Both the position numbers and the translations under genes were made by a program. This document shows, piece after piece, positions 43,788-55,800 of a stretch of 64,000 bases of DNA (positions within the stretch are counted from its first letter, which is position 1; each line of letters starts with the position of its first letter). This stretch comes from Trinickia caryophylli. Lineage in GTDB: Bacteria > Pseudomonadota > Gammaproteobacteria > Burkholderiales > Burkholderiaceae. The notes under the pieces were generated by a model. The model was not told the origin of the DNA and ran no database searches. It saw only the letters and a list, made by a program, of their open reading frames with translations. Location of the stretch: positions 3,286,001 to 3,350,000 of the forward strand of contig NZ_CP139970.1 of the NCBI RefSeq assembly GCF_034424545.1. The letters run 5' to 3'.

Positions 43788-46700
43788 TCATTGCTCCGGA
43801 CCCGGCGGCGCGAGCACTTCCCGGCTGCCGTTGACGCCCATCGACGAGACGAGTCCCGCGGCTTCCATCTGCTCGACGAGCCGCGCGGCGCGGTTATAGC
43901 CGATGCGCAACTGGCGCTGCACGGCCGAGATCGACGCGCGTCGCGTGCGCACGACGAACGCGACGGCCTCGTCGTAGAGGGGGTCGGCTTCCGCGTCGGG
44001 GGCATCGCCGAAAAGATCCTGCGCCGCGCCCTCGGTGGCGGGGCCGTCGAGAATGCCTTCCTCGTATTGCGGCTCGCCGAATTGCTTCAGGTGTTCGACG
44101 ACGCGGTGCACTTCCTCGTCGGCTACGAAGGCGCCGTGTACGCGCTGCGGATACCCGGTGCCAGGGGGCAAAAAGAGCATATCGCCCTGGCCCAGCAGCG
44201 ATTCCGCACCCATCTGGTCGAGGATCGTGCGCGAGTCGATCTTCGACGATACCTGGAAGGCCACGCGCGTCGGGATATTGGCCTTGATGAGACCGGTGAT
44301 GACGTCGACCGACGGACGCTGCGTGGCGAGTATCAGATGGATGCCGGCTGCGCGCGCCTTTTGCGCGAGGCGCGCGATCAGCTCTTCGATCTTCTTGCCG
44401 GCGACCATCATCAGATCCGCCAGTTCGTCGATGACGACAACGATGAGCGGCAGCGTCGAGAGCGGCTCGGGCGCGTCGGGCGTCAGCGAGAAGGGGTTCG
44501 TGAGCTTGCGCCCGGCGGCTTCCGTGTCGCGCACCTTCTGATTGAAGCTCGCGAGGTTGCGCACGCCGACGGCCGACATGAGCCGGTAGCGTTTCTCCAT
44601 CTCGCCGACGCACCAGTTGAGCGCGTTCGCGGCCAGCTTCATGTCGGTCACGACGGGCGCGAGCAGATGCGGGATGCCCTCATAGACGGACAGTTCGAGC
44701 ATCTTCGGGTCGATCATGATGAGTCGCACTTCTTCCGGCGTTGCCTTGAAGAGCAGCGACAGGATCATCGCGTTGATCGCCACCGATTTGCCGGAGCCCG
44801 TCGTGCCCGCCACGAGCATGTGCGGCGCCTTTGCCAGATCGGTCACGATCGGGTTGCCCGTAATGTCCTTGCCCATCGCGATCGTCAGCTTGGAGGCCGA
44901 TCTGCGGTAGGCGTCGGCGGCCAGGATCTCCGAAAGCCGAATCATCTGCCGCTTCTGGTTCGGTAGCTCGAGGCCCATGCAGGTCTTGCCGGGGATCGTT
45001 TCCACGACCCGGATCGACGTGAGGCCCAGGCCGCGCGAGAGGTCCTTCATCAGTCCGACGATCTGGCTGCCGCGCACGCCGAGCGCGGGTTCGATCTCGA
45101 AGCGCGTGATGACCGGGCCGGCCGATGCGCCAACCACGGTTACCGGCACCTTGAATTCCTGCAGCCGCTGCTCGATCAACTGCCCCCTTTCCGCAAGAAG
45201 CTCGGTTGGAATCGGTTCGGCATCGGCGGCCGGCTGCTCGAGCAATTCGATCGATGGCAGCTCGACGCAGGCCGCAAGCGGTGCGTGGAAGGCGAATTCG
45301 GTCGGTGCATGGCCGAGCACGGCTGGCCTCGCCGGCGCGGCGGCCGCGGAGTCGGCCATGGCGTCGGCCATGGCGTGCGGCGGGGCCACCGGTGCCGGCT
45401 CGGGCGTGCCGTCGCCCACCCCGGACGACGCCTCGGGCAGCAGTGGTGGAGATGCCTCGTCGCCCGGCACGTCCATGCGTGCTGGCGCCGTCGTGGGCAC
45501 GGACGGCGGCGGTGGCGGCGGTGGCAACGGCGATAGCGATGGTGATGGCGACGAAGGAATCGACGAAGCCGCCGCATGGCTCGGGACCGCTGCAGTGGTT
45601 CGCTCGGCGGGCATACTTGCGCCGGATGGGTCTCCAGCTTCCGATGCCTGCGAGGAGCGGCCGACGAGTTCGATCAGTACCGGGGCGTGGGGCGAAAGGC
45701 GGGCTGCGGACGCCACGGCCGATTCGGCGCTCGAATGCCCGAGCGGCTGCGCTTGCGTCTCCGAAGCCGGGGCGGACTCGATCCGCGGTGCCGCGGAGAG
45801 CGCCGCAGGTGCCGCGAGCGCATCGGTATTCGAGGCGCCGGCGCTTGGCGTCGCAGCGAACGGTGCGGGCTGCGTGGGCGCGTCGAGCCTCGGGACCGCC
45901 GGTTCATGCGCAGGCAACGCCGTCTGCGCCGGCAGCGCAGACGGTGCGGCCGTGGCGGGCGGCCGAGCGTCCGCGGAGTCGAGGTCGTCGCCGGTCATCC
46001 GCATGGAGTCGGCCGCCGCCGTCGGCGAGGGGGCTTCCCGTTCCGACACCGGCTCGTCGGGTTCCGTGCCGGATGGCCGGATGTCATCGACAGGCCGAGT
46101 CTGCATGTTCGCGGATGCGCCGCGCCGCGCGAGACTCACGCCGGCAAGCGTCGTCCATTGGGCCGCGTTGGCCTCGATCGCGCGCAGCGTTTCCAGTACG
46201 CCCGGGGAGGGCGAGGGCGAGGAGGGCACCAACGGCTCGCGCACGCCGATAGGCTCTATGCGTGGCCGTGCGGCCGACCCCGCCCCTGCCCCTGACCCCT
46301 GTGGCGGCGTGCTCATACCGGTCCCGCGTACCCGCGGCGAGACGGGCCTGGTCGTTCCCCTGGCGGGCGACGCAGCGGGCGTGCGCGGCGCGGGCGGGCG
46401 GGACGAATTGGAGATCGGCGCCGGAGTGGGCCGCGGCGGCGCGAGCGGCACGGCGGGTTCGGCGGCGGCACCCCCGGTCTTGATCGGGGCCGTTCCGCTG
46501 CGCGCGACCGGTGGCCGCCATACGGTCGGGCGGGCATACCGGCCTGTCGATTTCGGCGCCATGGCGTTGACGGTCGTCGTGCGCGTGGGAGCCGCCACCG
46601 CGGCCCGCGCGCGTTCGCCGCGCGCCGCGGTCGGGCGCTCGTCAGCGGCTTCGCCGCTCAGGTGCAAACCGAGGCCGAAGGCGCGGTCGGCTCTGCGCAG

Positions 46701-47024
46701 CGCGTCGATCCATCGAAAGCCGATGAGCCAGGGCAAGCTTGCGAAAAAGAGGGCGCTCATGGCGAGCGGTGCGGCGACGTGCCCGATGAGGCGGCCTTCG
46801 AGCGCGGCCAGGGCTTGTCCGAGCGCATGGCCGGACGCCGGGGCGAGCATCGCCTCGAGCGACGAGCTCGCCACGAGCACGCCCACGAAGCCGAGCCATA
46901 GCCGGATCGAGCCGGGGCCGCGCAGACCCTGGCCGCCGGGCAGCATGGCCTTGACGAGACGCCAGAAAAGAGGAGCGAGCCAGACGGCGGAGATGCCGAG
47001 CCAGCCCAAAACTACCGTATGCAT
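43788..47024 (-). CDS. ftsK: DNA translocase FtsK
   Basis: A protein of 1078 residues from ATG 47024 (a TTG 30 bases upstream is less likely). Three hydrophobic segments lie in the first 130 residues. A linker of about 500 residues rich in Pro, Ala, Ser and Thr follows, including a run of eight prolines. The motor domain has [12 protein letters not shown] (Walker A at about 740), [14 protein letters not shown] (Walker B at about 860) and [20 protein letters not shown]. The C-terminal gamma winged helix (about 1012-1070, [20 protein letters not shown]) binds KOPS DNA. It moves DNA at the septum and activates XerCD. The short, three-helix membrane part and long linker distinguish it from the canonical four-helix form. 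Confidence 0.95.
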   Translation of the reverse strand: MHTVVLGWLGISAVWLAPLFWRLVKAMLPGGQGLRGPGSIRLWLGFVGVLVASSSLEAMLAPASGHALGQALAALEGRLIGHVAAPLAMSALFFASLPWLIGFRWIDALRRADRAFGLGLHLSGEAADERPTAARGERARAAVAAPTRTTTVNAMAPKSTGRYARPTVWRPPVARSGTAPIKTGGAAAEPAVPLAPPRPTPAPISNSSRPPAPRTPAASPARGTTRPVSPRVRGTGMSTPPQGSGAGAGSAARPRIEPIGVREPLVPSSPSPSPGVLETLRAIEANAAQWTTLAGVSLARRGASANMQTRPVDDIRPSGTEPDEPVSEREAPSPTAAADSMRMTGDDLDSADARPPATAAPSALPAQTALPAHEPAVPRLDAPTQPAPFAATPSAGASNTDALAAPAALSAAPRIESAPASETQAQPLGHSSAESAVASAARLSPHAPVLIELVGRSSQASEAGDPSGASMPAERTTAAVPSHAAASSIPSSPSPSLSPLPPPPPPPSVPTTAPARMDVPGDEASPPLLPEASSGVGDGTPEPAPVAPPHAMADAMADSAAAAPARPAVLGHAPTEFAFHAPLAACVELPSIELLEQPAADAEPIPTELLAERGQLIEQRLQEFKVPVTVVGASAGPVITRFEIEPALGVRGSQIVGLMKDLSRGLGLTSIRVVETIPGKTCMGLELPNQKRQMIRLSEILAADAYRRSASKLTIAMGKDITGNPIVTDLAKAPHMLVAGTTGSGKSVAINAMILSLLFKATPEEVRLIMIDPKMLELSVYEGIPHLLAPVVTDMKLAANALNWCVGEMEKRYRLMSAVGVRNLASFNQKVRDTEAAGRKLTNPFSLTPDAPEPLSTLPLIVVVIDELADLMMVAGKKIEELIARLAQKARAAGIHLILATQRPSVDVITGLIKANIPTRVAFQVSSKIDSRTILDQMGAESLLGQGDMLFLPPGTGYPQRVHGAFVADEEVHRVVEHLKQFGEPQYEEGILDGPATEGAAQDLFGDAPDAEADPLYDEAVAFVVRTRRASISAVQRQLRIGYNRAARLVEQMEAAGLVSSMGVNGSREVLAPPGPEQ

Positions 47025-47114
47025 GCTAGAACTGACGAAGAAGCGCCGACGCAACGCGGCGAGTTTAACCGTTCGCCCGGCTCGGCGCGCGAGATGCGGC
47101 GACGGCCGGTGCGA

Positions 47115-47654
47115 TCATCGATCGGCCACGAAAGTCAGGGTCGCGCCATCCTCGGTGACGATGCGCAGCGTTCGCGGCGTGCTCCATTGCACGCCCGTCC
47201 GGGCGATATGCGCGAGCGCGGCGAGATAGGCACGCTCGAGCTCGCCGCGCGCCGGGTCCGCGCAGGCCATGCGCGTAGCGACGAGCGATTCGAAGGTCAG
47301 CGTGCCGCCCTTGAGCGAGTAGCTGCCGGCGAAGCGGTTGCAGCCCGAAAAGCCGCTGGCCTTGCGCTGGCCCGTGGCCGTCGACAGGATGAGCGTCGGG
47401 CGGCTTTCGTTGCCGCCTTGTGCGATCTCGCGAGGGCGACCGTCGGCCGTCTGCCAACTGGCGAGCGTCCAGCGCGTGTCGTCGATGAGCTGTGTGGCGG
47501 CCGGGTTGAACGGGTCGCTCGCGGGCGCGGACGAATCCGGGTGAGTCGGCATCGCGCAGGCCGCGACGAGCGCCGCGACCGCAAGCACGCCGGCCACGAG
47601 CGACGCGCGCGCGCGCCGGGCCGCGCGTCGCGGCGCAATGTACTGACTCGGCAT
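47115..47654 (-). CDS. META domain lipoprotein (HslJ-like)
   Basis: A protein of 179 residues. A basic start and hydrophobic stretch end in a lipobox, LVAAC with the cysteine at 33. The META domain shows DDTRWTLASWQTADGRP, GFSGCNRFAGSYSLKGGTLT, FESLVATRMACAD and ARTGVQWSTPRTLRIVTEDG. HslJ-like proteins are outer-membrane-associated and linked to heat or antibiotic stress in E. coli. The role here is inferred. Divergent from purT. Confidence 0.9.
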   Translation of the reverse strand: MPSQYIAPRRAARRARASLVAGVLAVAALVAACAMPTHPDSSAPASDPFNPAATQLIDDTRWTLASWQTADGRPREIAQGGNESRPTLILSTATGQRKASGFSGCNRFAGSYSLKGGTLTFESLVATRMACADPARGELERAYLAALAHIARTGVQWSTPRTLRIVTEDGATLTFVADR

Positions 47655-47783
47655 GGGAGCGTTTCCTCGTTGTGCTGACAAAGCCGTAAGGGTAACGCAC
47701 TCCGGCCGCCGGGCGCGAGAGAACGCGAGCGTGGCCATGCTAGCATCGCGCTTCTCCACATGCTTCACCAATGGGATTTCGTC

Positions 47784-48998
47784 ATGCAGATCGGTCAACG
47801 AATCGGGACGCCGCTCACGCCCTCGGCCATACGAGTCATGCTGCTCGGCGCGGGCGAACTGGGCAAGGAAGTCATCATCGCGCTGCAGCGGCTCGGGGTC
47901 GAGACGATCGCCGTCGACCGCTATCCGAACGCGCCGGGACACCAGGTCGCGCATCGCGCGCACGTTATCGACATGACCGATCCGGCCGCGCTCACGGCGC
48001 TCGTGCGCGAGGAGCGGCCGCATTTGATCGTGCCCGAGATCGAAGCGATCGCCACCGACGCGCTGGCCGAGATCGAGGCGGCGGGGCTCGCCGAGGTCAT
48101 TCCGACGGCGCGCGCGACGCAGCTCACGATGAACCGCGAGGGCATCCGCCGGCTCGCGGCCGAAACGCTCGGCCTCCCCACGTCCCCCTACGCGTTCGCG
48201 GAATCGCTCGAGGCGTTTCGGGCCGCGATCGCGCGCATCGGCTACCCATGCGTGGTGAAGCCGGTGATGTCGTCGTCCGGCAAGGGCCAGTCGGTGCTCA
48301 GGAGCGACGCCGACATCGAGCCGGCCTGGCAGTACGCGACGGCCGGCGCGCGCGTGAACGTGGGGCGCGTCATCGTCGAAGGATTCGTTACGTTCGATTA
48401 TGAGATTACGCTGCTGACCGTGCGCGCCATCGATCCCGCCACGCAGACCGTGCAGACGTCGTTTTGCGAGCCGATCGGCCATCTGCAGGTGGCGGGCGAC
48501 TATGTCGAATCGTGGCAGCCGCAGCCGATGTCGGCCGTGGCGCTCGAACGCTCGCGCGACATCGCGCGCAAGGTGACGGGCGCGCTCGGCGGGCGCGGGG
48601 TGTTCGGCGTCGAGCTCTTCGTGCGCGGCGACGAGGTCTGGTTCTCGGAGGTGAGCCCTCGCCCGCACGACACGGGGCTCGTCACGCTGCGCTCGCAGCG
48701 CCTTTCCGAGTTCGAGCTGCATGCGCGGGCGATTCTCGGCCTGCCGGTCGACACCTCGCAGCTGGCGCCGGGTGCCTCGGCCGTCGTCTATGGCGGGCTC
48801 GACGAGGCCGGCATCGCGTTCGAGGGAGTGGCGCAGGCGCTCGCCGTGCCGACGGCGGATGTCCGGCTCTTCGGCAAGCCCGAAAGCTTCAAGAAGCGCC
48901 GCATGGGCGTGGCGCTCGCAACGGGCGTCGATATCGACGAAGCGCGCACGCGCGCGAAGACGGTCGCCGCCGCGGTGCGGCCCGTCGCGGCGCGCTGA
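47784..48998 (+). CDS. purT: Formate-dependent phosphoribosylglycinamide formyltransferase (PurT)
   Basis: A protein of 404 residues from ATG 47784. The preATP-grasp start is [20 protein letters not shown], followed by [13 protein letters not shown], the ATP-grasp loop [20 protein letters not shown], then [20 protein letters not shown] and [20 protein letters not shown]. It makes N-formyl-glycinamide ribonucleotide from formate, ATP and GAR in purine synthesis. The start two codons later than the longest frame (47760) is preferred by length and conservation. No good ribosome site is visible before either. Confidence 0.95.
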   Translation: MQIGQRIGTPLTPSAIRVMLLGAGELGKEVIIALQRLGVETIAVDRYPNAPGHQVAHRAHVIDMTDPAALTALVREERPHLIVPEIEAIATDALAEIEAAGLAEVIPTARATQLTMNREGIRRLAAETLGLPTSPYAFAESLEAFRAAIARIGYPCVVKPVMSSSGKGQSVLRSDADIEPAWQYATAGARVNVGRVIVEGFVTFDYEITLLTVRAIDPATQTVQTSFCEPIGHLQVAGDYVESWQPQPMSAVALERSRDIARKVTGALGGRGVFGVELFVRGDEVWFSEVSPRPHDTGLVTLRSQRLSEFELHARAILGLPVDTSQLAPGASAVVYGGLDEAGIAFEGVAQALAVPTADVRLFGKPESFKKRRMGVALATGVDIDEARTRAKTVAAAVRPVAAR

Positions 48999-49318
48999 GC
49001 GCGTAGCCGGGCGCGCAGGCGCGCTCGGCGCGTTGTGGTCCGCAAGGTACGCAAACGGCGCATTGCGGCGCGGGCACGGTCGCCGCGGCGATGCGGTGCT
49101 ACAATACCGGCCTTTCCGGGGCGACATCCGTTGCCGCCGGAGCCGGCCGCGTACTTGCGCGGCAATGCGGGCGGCCTTGGTATCACGGGCCGCCGCTGTT
49201 CGCGCCCGATGCCGATGCCGTCGGCCGCCCCCTGTCGTTGGGCCGCTGCCGCGCGCGAACGACGCGACGCCTTGGAGTCCATGAACAGACCCTAGCGCGC
49301 ACTTTTAGCGAAGCCACC
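48999..49318. other. Intergenic stretch of 320 bases upstream of the RhlE-type helicase gene
   Basis: No gene seen. A TACAAT box at 49100-49105 may be a -10 element for the helicase gene; no matching -35 box is clear. That would give a leader of about 210 bases, long enough to hold regulatory structure, but no strong hairpin was noticed. Confidence 0.4.
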
Positions 49319-50764
49319 ATGTCTGATCCCGCTGCCACGCCTGCCGTCGCAACCTTCGACCGATTCGGCCTTGCCGCCGATATTCTCAAGGCCATTGCCG
49401 AGCAGGGCTACACCACGCCAACGCCCATCCAGGCGGAGGCGATTCCGGTCGTGCTGGCCGGCCGAGACGTCATGGGCGCCGCCCAGACCGGCACCGGCAA
49501 GACCGCCAGCTTCTCGCTGCCGATCATCCAGCGTTTGCTGCCTCAGGCGAGCACGAGCGCCTCGCCGGCGCGGCACCCCGTGCGCGCGCTGATTCTGACG
49601 CCCACGCGCGAGCTGGCCGATCAGGTGGCCGCGAACGTGCACGCCTACGCCAAGCACACGCCGCTTCGAAGCGCGGTGGTTTTCGGCGGCGTGGACATGA
49701 ACCCGCAATCGGCCGAGCTGAGGCGCGGCGTCGAAATTCTCATCGCAACGCCGGGGCGCCTGCTCGACCACGTTCAGCAAAAGACCGCGAACCTGGGGCA
49801 GGTGCAGATGCTCGTGCTCGACGAGGCGGACCGCATGCTCGACATGGGCTTTCTGCCCGACTTGCAACGGATTCTGAATCTGTTGCCGAAGGAGCGGCAG
49901 ACGCTTTTGTTCTCGGCCACGTTCTCGCCCGAAATCAAGAAGCTCGCCTCCACCTATTTGCGCAACCCGCAGACGATCGAGGTCGCGCGCAGCAACTCCA
50001 CCGCGACGAACGTCACGCAGATCGTCTACGAGGTGGCCGAGGGCGACAAGCAAGGCGCCGTCGTGCAGCTCATCCGCGAGCGCCAGCTCAAGCAGGTTAT
50101 CGTGTTCTGCAACAGCAAGATCGGTGCGGGGCGCCTCGCGCGCCAGCTCGAGCGCGACGGCGTCGTGGCCACCGCGATCCACGGCGACAAATCCCAGGCA
50201 GAACGGATGCAGGCGCTCGACGCGTTCAAGCGCGGTGAAGTGGAGGCGCTCGTGGCCACCGACGTGGCGGCGCGCGGGCTCGATATTGTGGAGCTGCCGG
50301 CCGTCATCAACTTCGATCTGCCGTTCAACGCCGAAGACTACGTGCACCGTATCGGGCGCACCGGGCGTGCCGGCGCGTCGGGCGATGCGCTTTCGCTTTG
50401 CAGCCCGAACGAGCGCAAGCAGCTCGCCGACATCGAAAAGCTGATCAAGCGCCCGCTCGAGGTGCGAACGCTGACGCTCGAAGCACCGCTTCGTCCGCAT
50501 CGCGAGGAGCGCGGCCGCCGCGAACGCGACGAGCGTCCGGGCCGCCGCCGCACGGCCGCACCCTACGATCGCGTCGAGCACCGTCACGCACACGCGCCTG
50601 TCGACGATTTCTTTTTCAAACCGTACGAGCCGTCGCCGTCGGCGCGCAAGGACGACGAAGCGAAGAGGTCCGAGGGCGCGCCCGCCAAGGCCACGCCGAA
50701 GCAGCCGCTGGCCGCGCTGCTGGGCGGCTTCGGCATGGCGCGGCGCAATTCTTCCTCTTCCTGA
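49319..50764 (+). CDS. rhlE: DEAD-box RNA helicase, RhlE type
   Basis: A protein of 481 residues. All helicase motifs are present: the Q motif (TTPTPIQAEAIPVVL), AQTGTGKT, PTRELADQ, TPGRLLDH, VLDEADRMLDMGF, SAT, ATDVAARGLDI and HRIGRTGR. The tail from about 375 is basic and low in complexity (RPHREERGRRERDERPGRRR), ending GGFGMARRNSSSS, typical of RhlE-like helicases. It unwinds structured RNA in ribosome assembly or mRNA decay. The start is the ATG at 49319; the longer frame upstream is not supported. Confidence 0.93.
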   Translation: MSDPAATPAVATFDRFGLAADILKAIAEQGYTTPTPIQAEAIPVVLAGRDVMGAAQTGTGKTASFSLPIIQRLLPQASTSASPARHPVRALILTPTRELADQVAANVHAYAKHTPLRSAVVFGGVDMNPQSAELRRGVEILIATPGRLLDHVQQKTANLGQVQMLVLDEADRMLDMGFLPDLQRILNLLPKERQTLLFSATFSPEIKKLASTYLRNPQTIEVARSNSTATNVTQIVYEVAEGDKQGAVVQLIRERQLKQVIVFCNSKIGAGRLARQLERDGVVATAIHGDKSQAERMQALDAFKRGEVEALVATDVAARGLDIVELPAVINFDLPFNAEDYVHRIGRTGRAGASGDALSLCSPNERKQLADIEKLIKRPLEVRTLTLEAPLRPHREERGRRERDERPGRRRTAAPYDRVEHRHAHAPVDDFFFKPYEPSPSARKDDEAKRSEGAPAKATPKQPLAALLGGFGMARRNSSSS

Positions 50765-50822
50765 GGCGGACGGCGGGCCGCGTCATCCCGTGGCTCGGCC
50801 CGCTCCGCTGCCGGCACCCGGC

Positions 50823-51767
50823 TCAGGCGAAGCGCCGGGCCCAGGCTGCCGTCGCTTCGGCGTAGAACCTCTCCAGCGTCGCGCCCGTCCACACGCCGCT
50901 CGCCGGCGCGAGACCCAGGTGCCGCGCGGCTGCATGCAGCGCGGGTAGCGGCCGGCTTGCGTCCAGCGCCGGCGCACCCGTCTGCTTGCTGAGCTTCTCC
51001 CCGTGGGCGTCGACGACGACGGGCACGTGCAGATACGACGGTGTCGGCAGCCCGAGACAGCGCTGAAGGTAGATCTGCCGCGCCGTGGAGTCGAGCAAAT
51101 CCGCACCGCGCACGATGTGCGTGATGTCCTGATCGGCATCGTCTGCCACGACAGCCAACTGGTAGGCCCACTGGCCATCGGCGCGCTTCAGGACGAAGTC
51201 GCCCACTTCGGTCGCGAGGTTCTGTTGCTGCGGCCCCTGCCAGCGATCGTCGAACGCAATCGTTGCCGCGTCGCCGTCGGGCACGCGCAGCCGCCACGCG
51301 CGCGGCGTCTTGCCGGCGAGCCCGGCGCGGCACGTGCCGGGGTAGGCAAGCGTCGTATTCCGCGCGTGCGCGCTCGCGAGCGAATCCGCGATCTCCTTGC
51401 GCGTGCAGCCGCATGGGTAGACGAGTCCCGCCCGTTGCAGCCGCTCGAGCGCTTGCGCGTAAAGCGCCGTGCGCGCGCTTTGCCAGACCGGAGGCTCGTC
51501 GGGGCGCATGCCGAAGCGCTCCAGCGTGACGAGAATCTGGCGGTCGGCGCCGGGCATGGTGCGCGGGCCGTCGATGTCTTCGATCCGCACGAGCCACTGG
51601 CCTCCATGGGCGCGCGCATCGAGGTAGCTCGCCAGCGCGCCGACGAGCGAGCCGAAATGCAGCGGCCCTGTCGGCGAGGGCGCGAAGCGGCCCCGATAGC
51701 GCCGCGGCGCATGAGCGCCTCCGGGCGCCGCGCCGGATCCGGCGAGTGCGCGCGTGGTGGCGTTCAT
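50823..51767 (-). CDS. gluQ: Glutamyl-Q tRNA(Asp) synthetase
   Basis: A protein of 314 residues, lacking the anticodon-binding domain of GltX. The start [20 protein letters not shown] carries the HIGH-like motif; a zinc site is formed by [10 protein letters not shown] and PGTC; KLSKQ replaces [25 protein letters not shown] is characteristic. It attaches glutamate to the queuosine of tRNA-Asp, in the cytosol. Its start codon lies 11 bases downstream of the trhO stop codon on the same strand, so the two probably form an operon in the order trhO-gluQ. Confidence 0.95.
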   Translation of the reverse strand: MNATTRALAGSGAAPGGAHAPRRYRGRFAPSPTGPLHFGSLVGALASYLDARAHGGQWLVRIEDIDGPRTMPGADRQILVTLERFGMRPDEPPVWQSARTALYAQALERLQRAGLVYPCGCTRKEIADSLASAHARNTTLAYPGTCRAGLAGKTPRAWRLRVPDGDAATIAFDDRWQGPQQQNLATEVGDFVLKRADGQWAYQLAVVADDADQDITHIVRGADLLDSTARQIYLQRCLGLPTPSYLHVPVVVDAHGEKLSKQTGAPALDASRPLPALHAAARHLGLAPASGVWTGATLERFYAEATAAWARRFA

Positions 51768-51778
51768 GGCGCTGCCCG

Positions 51779-52642
51779 TCAGACAGCCTGCGCTGCTTCG
51801 CGTTGCGAGTGGCAGGCCGGGCAGCTTTTGCCGGGCGTATAAAGCGGCGAGCGCTGCGCTTCGGGCGAAACGACGGCGCGGCAGGCGAAGCACTGTACGG
51901 TGGCGCTCGGCTCGAGGCGCGGATTGAGCGCCGTGCGGTAATCGAAGACGAAGCACTCGCCGTGATAATGCGCGCCGCCGACTTCCTCGAAGTACTTGAG
52001 GATGCCGCCTTCGAGCTGATACACGTGCTCCATGCCGATTTCCTTCATATGGATGGCGGCTTTTTCGCAGCGGATGCCACCCGTGCAGAACGACACGATG
52101 GTCTTGCCGGCGAACTCCTCGCGGTGCGCCTCGATCACCTCCGGGAATTCGCTGAACTTGGCGAGCCGGTAATCGACTGCCTGGTCGAATGTTCCGACGT
52201 CGACCTCGAACGCGTTGCGCGTATCGAGCATGACGACTGGACGGCCCGCATCGTCGCGGCCCCGGTCGAGCCAGCCCTTGAGCGTTGCGGCATCGACCGA
52301 CGGGGCGCGGCCCAACTCGGGCTTGATGGCGGGCTTTTTCATCGTGATGATTTCCCGCTTGAGCCGAACGAGCATGCGGCGAAACGGCTGAGCCGGCGAC
52401 AGGCTTTCCTTGAACCGCAGCGCTGCGAACTTGCCTTCGAAGAGCGGGTCGTGGCGGATGTAGTCGACGAACGCGTCGGTGGCCTCGCGCGGGCCGGCCA
52501 CGAAGAGATTGATGCCCTCGGGCGCGAGCAGGATCGTGCCGCGCAGGCCCAGCGCCGCACAGTGCTCGGCGACGAGCGGGCGCCAGGCGCTGATCGTGTC
52601 GAGAGAGACAAAATGGTAAGCGGCGAGATTGACGATGCTCAT
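51779..52642 (-). CDS. trhO: tRNA uridine(34) hydroxylase TrhO (rhodanese-related)
   Basis: A protein of 287 residues. The N-terminal acylphosphatase-like part is [20 protein letters not shown] to [16 protein letters not shown]; the rhodanese domain has [20 protein letters not shown] and the active cysteine in [20 protein letters not shown]. The C-terminal zinc-type cysteines lie in CFACRAV and SCPACHSQ. It hydroxylates uridine 34 of certain tRNAs in an oxygen-dependent reaction. The next gene on the same strand, gluQ, also modifies a tRNA anticodon base. Confidence 0.95.
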   Translation of the reverse strand: MSIVNLAAYHFVSLDTISAWRPLVAEHCAALGLRGTILLAPEGINLFVAGPREATDAFVDYIRHDPLFEGKFAALRFKESLSPAQPFRRMLVRLKREIITMKKPAIKPELGRAPSVDAATLKGWLDRGRDDAGRPVVMLDTRNAFEVDVGTFDQAVDYRLAKFSEFPEVIEAHREEFAGKTIVSFCTGGIRCEKAAIHMKEIGMEHVYQLEGGILKYFEEVGGAHYHGECFVFDYRTALNPRLEPSATVQCFACRAVVSPEAQRSPLYTPGKSCPACHSQREAAQAV

Positions 52643-52814
52643 GATGACGTTGCGGTAACGCAGATGCGGCGGCGCGCGCTTCGGCTGCGCGACACGGCTC
52701 GAAAACAGGGGGAAAGCCGTATTATCTCCCAAATGGCGAAGACCGCCCGATCGAGGGCCCTCGCGCCGGTGCAGCCGACCTCGGGGGCATAGTCGCGGAT
52801 GTACAATACGGCCC

Positions 52815-55800
52815 ATGCCAGATCCCCGCTTCGTCCATCTCCGCCTCCACTCTGAATTCTCGATTGCCGACGGCATCGTGCGCCTCGACGACGCCGTCAA
52901 GGCAGCCGCTGACGACGGTCAGGGCGCGCTTGCGCTGACCGACCTCGCGAACGCATTCGGACTCGTTCGCTTTTACAAGGAAGCCCGCGGCAAGGGCGTC
53001 AAGCCGATCGCCGGCTGCGATGTCTGGATCACGAATCCGGATGACCGCGACAAGCCTTCGCGGCTGCTGTTGCTCGTGAAGGACCGGCGCGGCTACCTCA
53101 ATCTGTGCGAGCTTTTGACGAAGTCCTGGCTAACGAACCAGTACCGCGGTCGCGCCGAAGTGGAGGTCGAATGGCTCGCCGGGCCGCTGCGCGAGGGGCT
53201 TATCGCGCTGTCTGGCGCACAGCAGGGCGATGTCGGGCTGGCGCTGGCCGCCGGCAACAAGGAAGCTGCGCGCCGCCATGCGACGCGCTGGTCCGAGCTG
53301 TTCCCGAACGCGTTTTACATCGAGCTGCAACGTTGCGGCCAGCCAGGGACCGAACTCTACGTGCAGGAAGCCGTGGAGCTCGCCGCCGCGCTGAAGCTGC
53401 CCGTCGTCGCCACGCATCCGGTGCAGTTCATGACGAGCGACGAGTACACGGCCCACGAGGCGCGCGTGTGCATTTCCGAGGGCGACATTCTCGCGAATCC
53501 GCGTCGGCAAAAGCGCTTCACCACCGAGCAGCATTTCCGCACGCAAGAGGAGATGGCGGCGCTCTTTGCCGACATTCCGTCCGCACTCGCGAACACGGTC
53601 GAAATCGCGAAGCGCTGCAATCTGACGCTCGAGCTCGGCAAACCGAAGCTGCCGCTCTTTCCGACGCCTGACGGCATGTCGCTCGACGATTACCTCGTGC
53701 AGTTGTCGAAGGAAGGCCTCGAGCGCCGGCTCGCGGAACTCTATCCCGACCAGGCGAAGCGCGAGGCCGAGCGCGAGAGCTACTACAAGCGGCTCGAGTT
53801 CGAGTGCGGCACGATCATCAAGATGGGCTTTCCCGGCTACTTCCTGATCGTGGCGGACTTCATCAACTGGGCGAAGAACAACGGTGTGCCGGTGGGGCCC
53901 GGGCGGGGCTCGGGCGCTGGCTCGCTCGTCGCCTACGCGCTCGGCATCACGGACCTCGATCCGTTGCGCTACAACCTCCTGTTCGAGCGTTTTCTGAATC
54001 CCGAGCGCGTGTCGATGCCCGACTTCGACATCGATTTCTGCCAGCATGGCCGCGATCGCGTGATCCAGTATGTGAAGGAAAAGTACGGCGCGGATGCCGT
54101 CTCTCAGATCGCGACGTTCGGCACGATGGCGGCCAAGGCCGCGGTGCGCGACATCGGGCGCGTGCTCGATCTGGGCTATACGTTCACCGACGGCGTGGCG
54201 AAGCTGATTCCGTTCAAGCCCGGCAAGCACGTGACGATTGCCGACGCGATGAAGGAGGAGCCGCTCCTGCAGGAGCGGTATGACAAGGAGGACGAGGTCA
54301 ACCAACTGCTCGATCTCGCCCAGCGGGTCGAGGGCCTCACGCGCAACGTCGGGATGCACGCGGGCGGCGTGCTGATCGCCCCCGGCAAGCTCACCGATTT
54401 CTGCCCGCTTTACACGCAGGGTGACGACGGCGGGGTCGTGAGCCAGTACGACAAGGATGACGTCGAAGCGGTCGGCCTCGTGAAGTTCGACTTTCTGGGT
54501 CTGACGACGCTCACGATTCTCGACTGGGCCGAGCGTTACATTCGCCGGCTCGATCCGTCGAAGGCCGACTGGTCGCTCGCGCAGGTGCCGCTCGACGATC
54601 CCGCCTCGTTCTCGATCCTGAAGAAGGCCAATACGGTTGCCGTGTTCCAGCTGGAAAGCCGCGGCATGCAGGGCATGCTCAAGGACGCGCAGCCCGACCG
54701 CTTCGAGGACATCATCGCGCTCGTCGCGCTCTATCGCCCGGGCCCGATGGATCTGATCCCGAGCTTTTGCGCGCGCAAGCACGGGCGCGAGACGGTGGAG
54801 TATCCCGATCCGCGCGTGGAGCCTGTTCTGAAAGAGACCTACGGCATCATGGTCTATCAGGAGCAGGTGATGCAGATGGCGCAGATCATCGGCGGCTACT
54901 CGCTCGGCGGCGCCGACCTCTTGCGCCGCGCGATGGGCAAGAAAAAGGCCGAGGAGATGGCCCAGCACCGCGAGATCTTTGCCGAAGGCGCGGCGAAGAA
55001 CGGTCTTACGCGGGAGAAGTCCGACGAGATCTTCGACTTGATGGAGAAGTTCGCGGGCTACGGCTTCAACAAGTCGCACGCGGCGGCATATGCGCTGCTC
55101 GCCTACTACACGGCGTGGCTTAAGGTTCACCACCCGGCCGAATTCATGGCGGCCAACCTGACGCTCGCAATGGACGACACCGACAAGGTGAAGATCCTTT
55201 TCGACGATTGCGTCAGCCCGATCAACAAACTTGCGGTCCTGCCGCCCGACATCAACCTCTCCCACTATCGCTTCGAGCCCGTCGCCGAGCCGGACGGCAC
55301 ACGCTCGCGCACGATCCGCTACGGTCTGGGCGCGGTGAAGGGCAGCGGCCAGAGCGCGATCGAGGAGATCCTGCGCGCGCGCGAGGAAAAGCCGTTTTCC
55401 GATCTTTTCGACTTCTGTCAGCGAATCGACCGGCGCGTCGTCAATCGCCGCACGATCGAAGCGCTCATTCGCGCGGGTGCGTTCGACGCGCTGCACGCGA
55501 ACCGGGCGCAGCTCATCGCGTCGGTGCCGCTCGCGATGGAGGCTGCAGAGCAGGCGGCCGCGAATGCGCTCCAGGCGGGGCTCTTCGATATGGGCGACGA
55601 TTCGTCGTCGCAGGGCCATGAACTTGTCGACGAGCCCGCGTGGCCCGAAAAGCGCAAGCTGCAGGAAGAAAAAACGGCGCTCGGCTTTTACCTCTCGGGC
55701 CATCTGTTCGATGCGTACAAGGACGAGGTGCGCAGGTTCGTGCGCCAGAAGATCGCCGATCTGAAAGAAGGTCGCGACAAACTCGTGGCCGGGATCATTG

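Noticed and set aside
44977..47229. 750-residue plus-strand open frame opposite ftsK
   Set aside because: Rich in Ser/Gly/Ala repeats complementary to the Pro/Ala-rich FtsK linker. No ribosome site or domain; shadow of ftsK.
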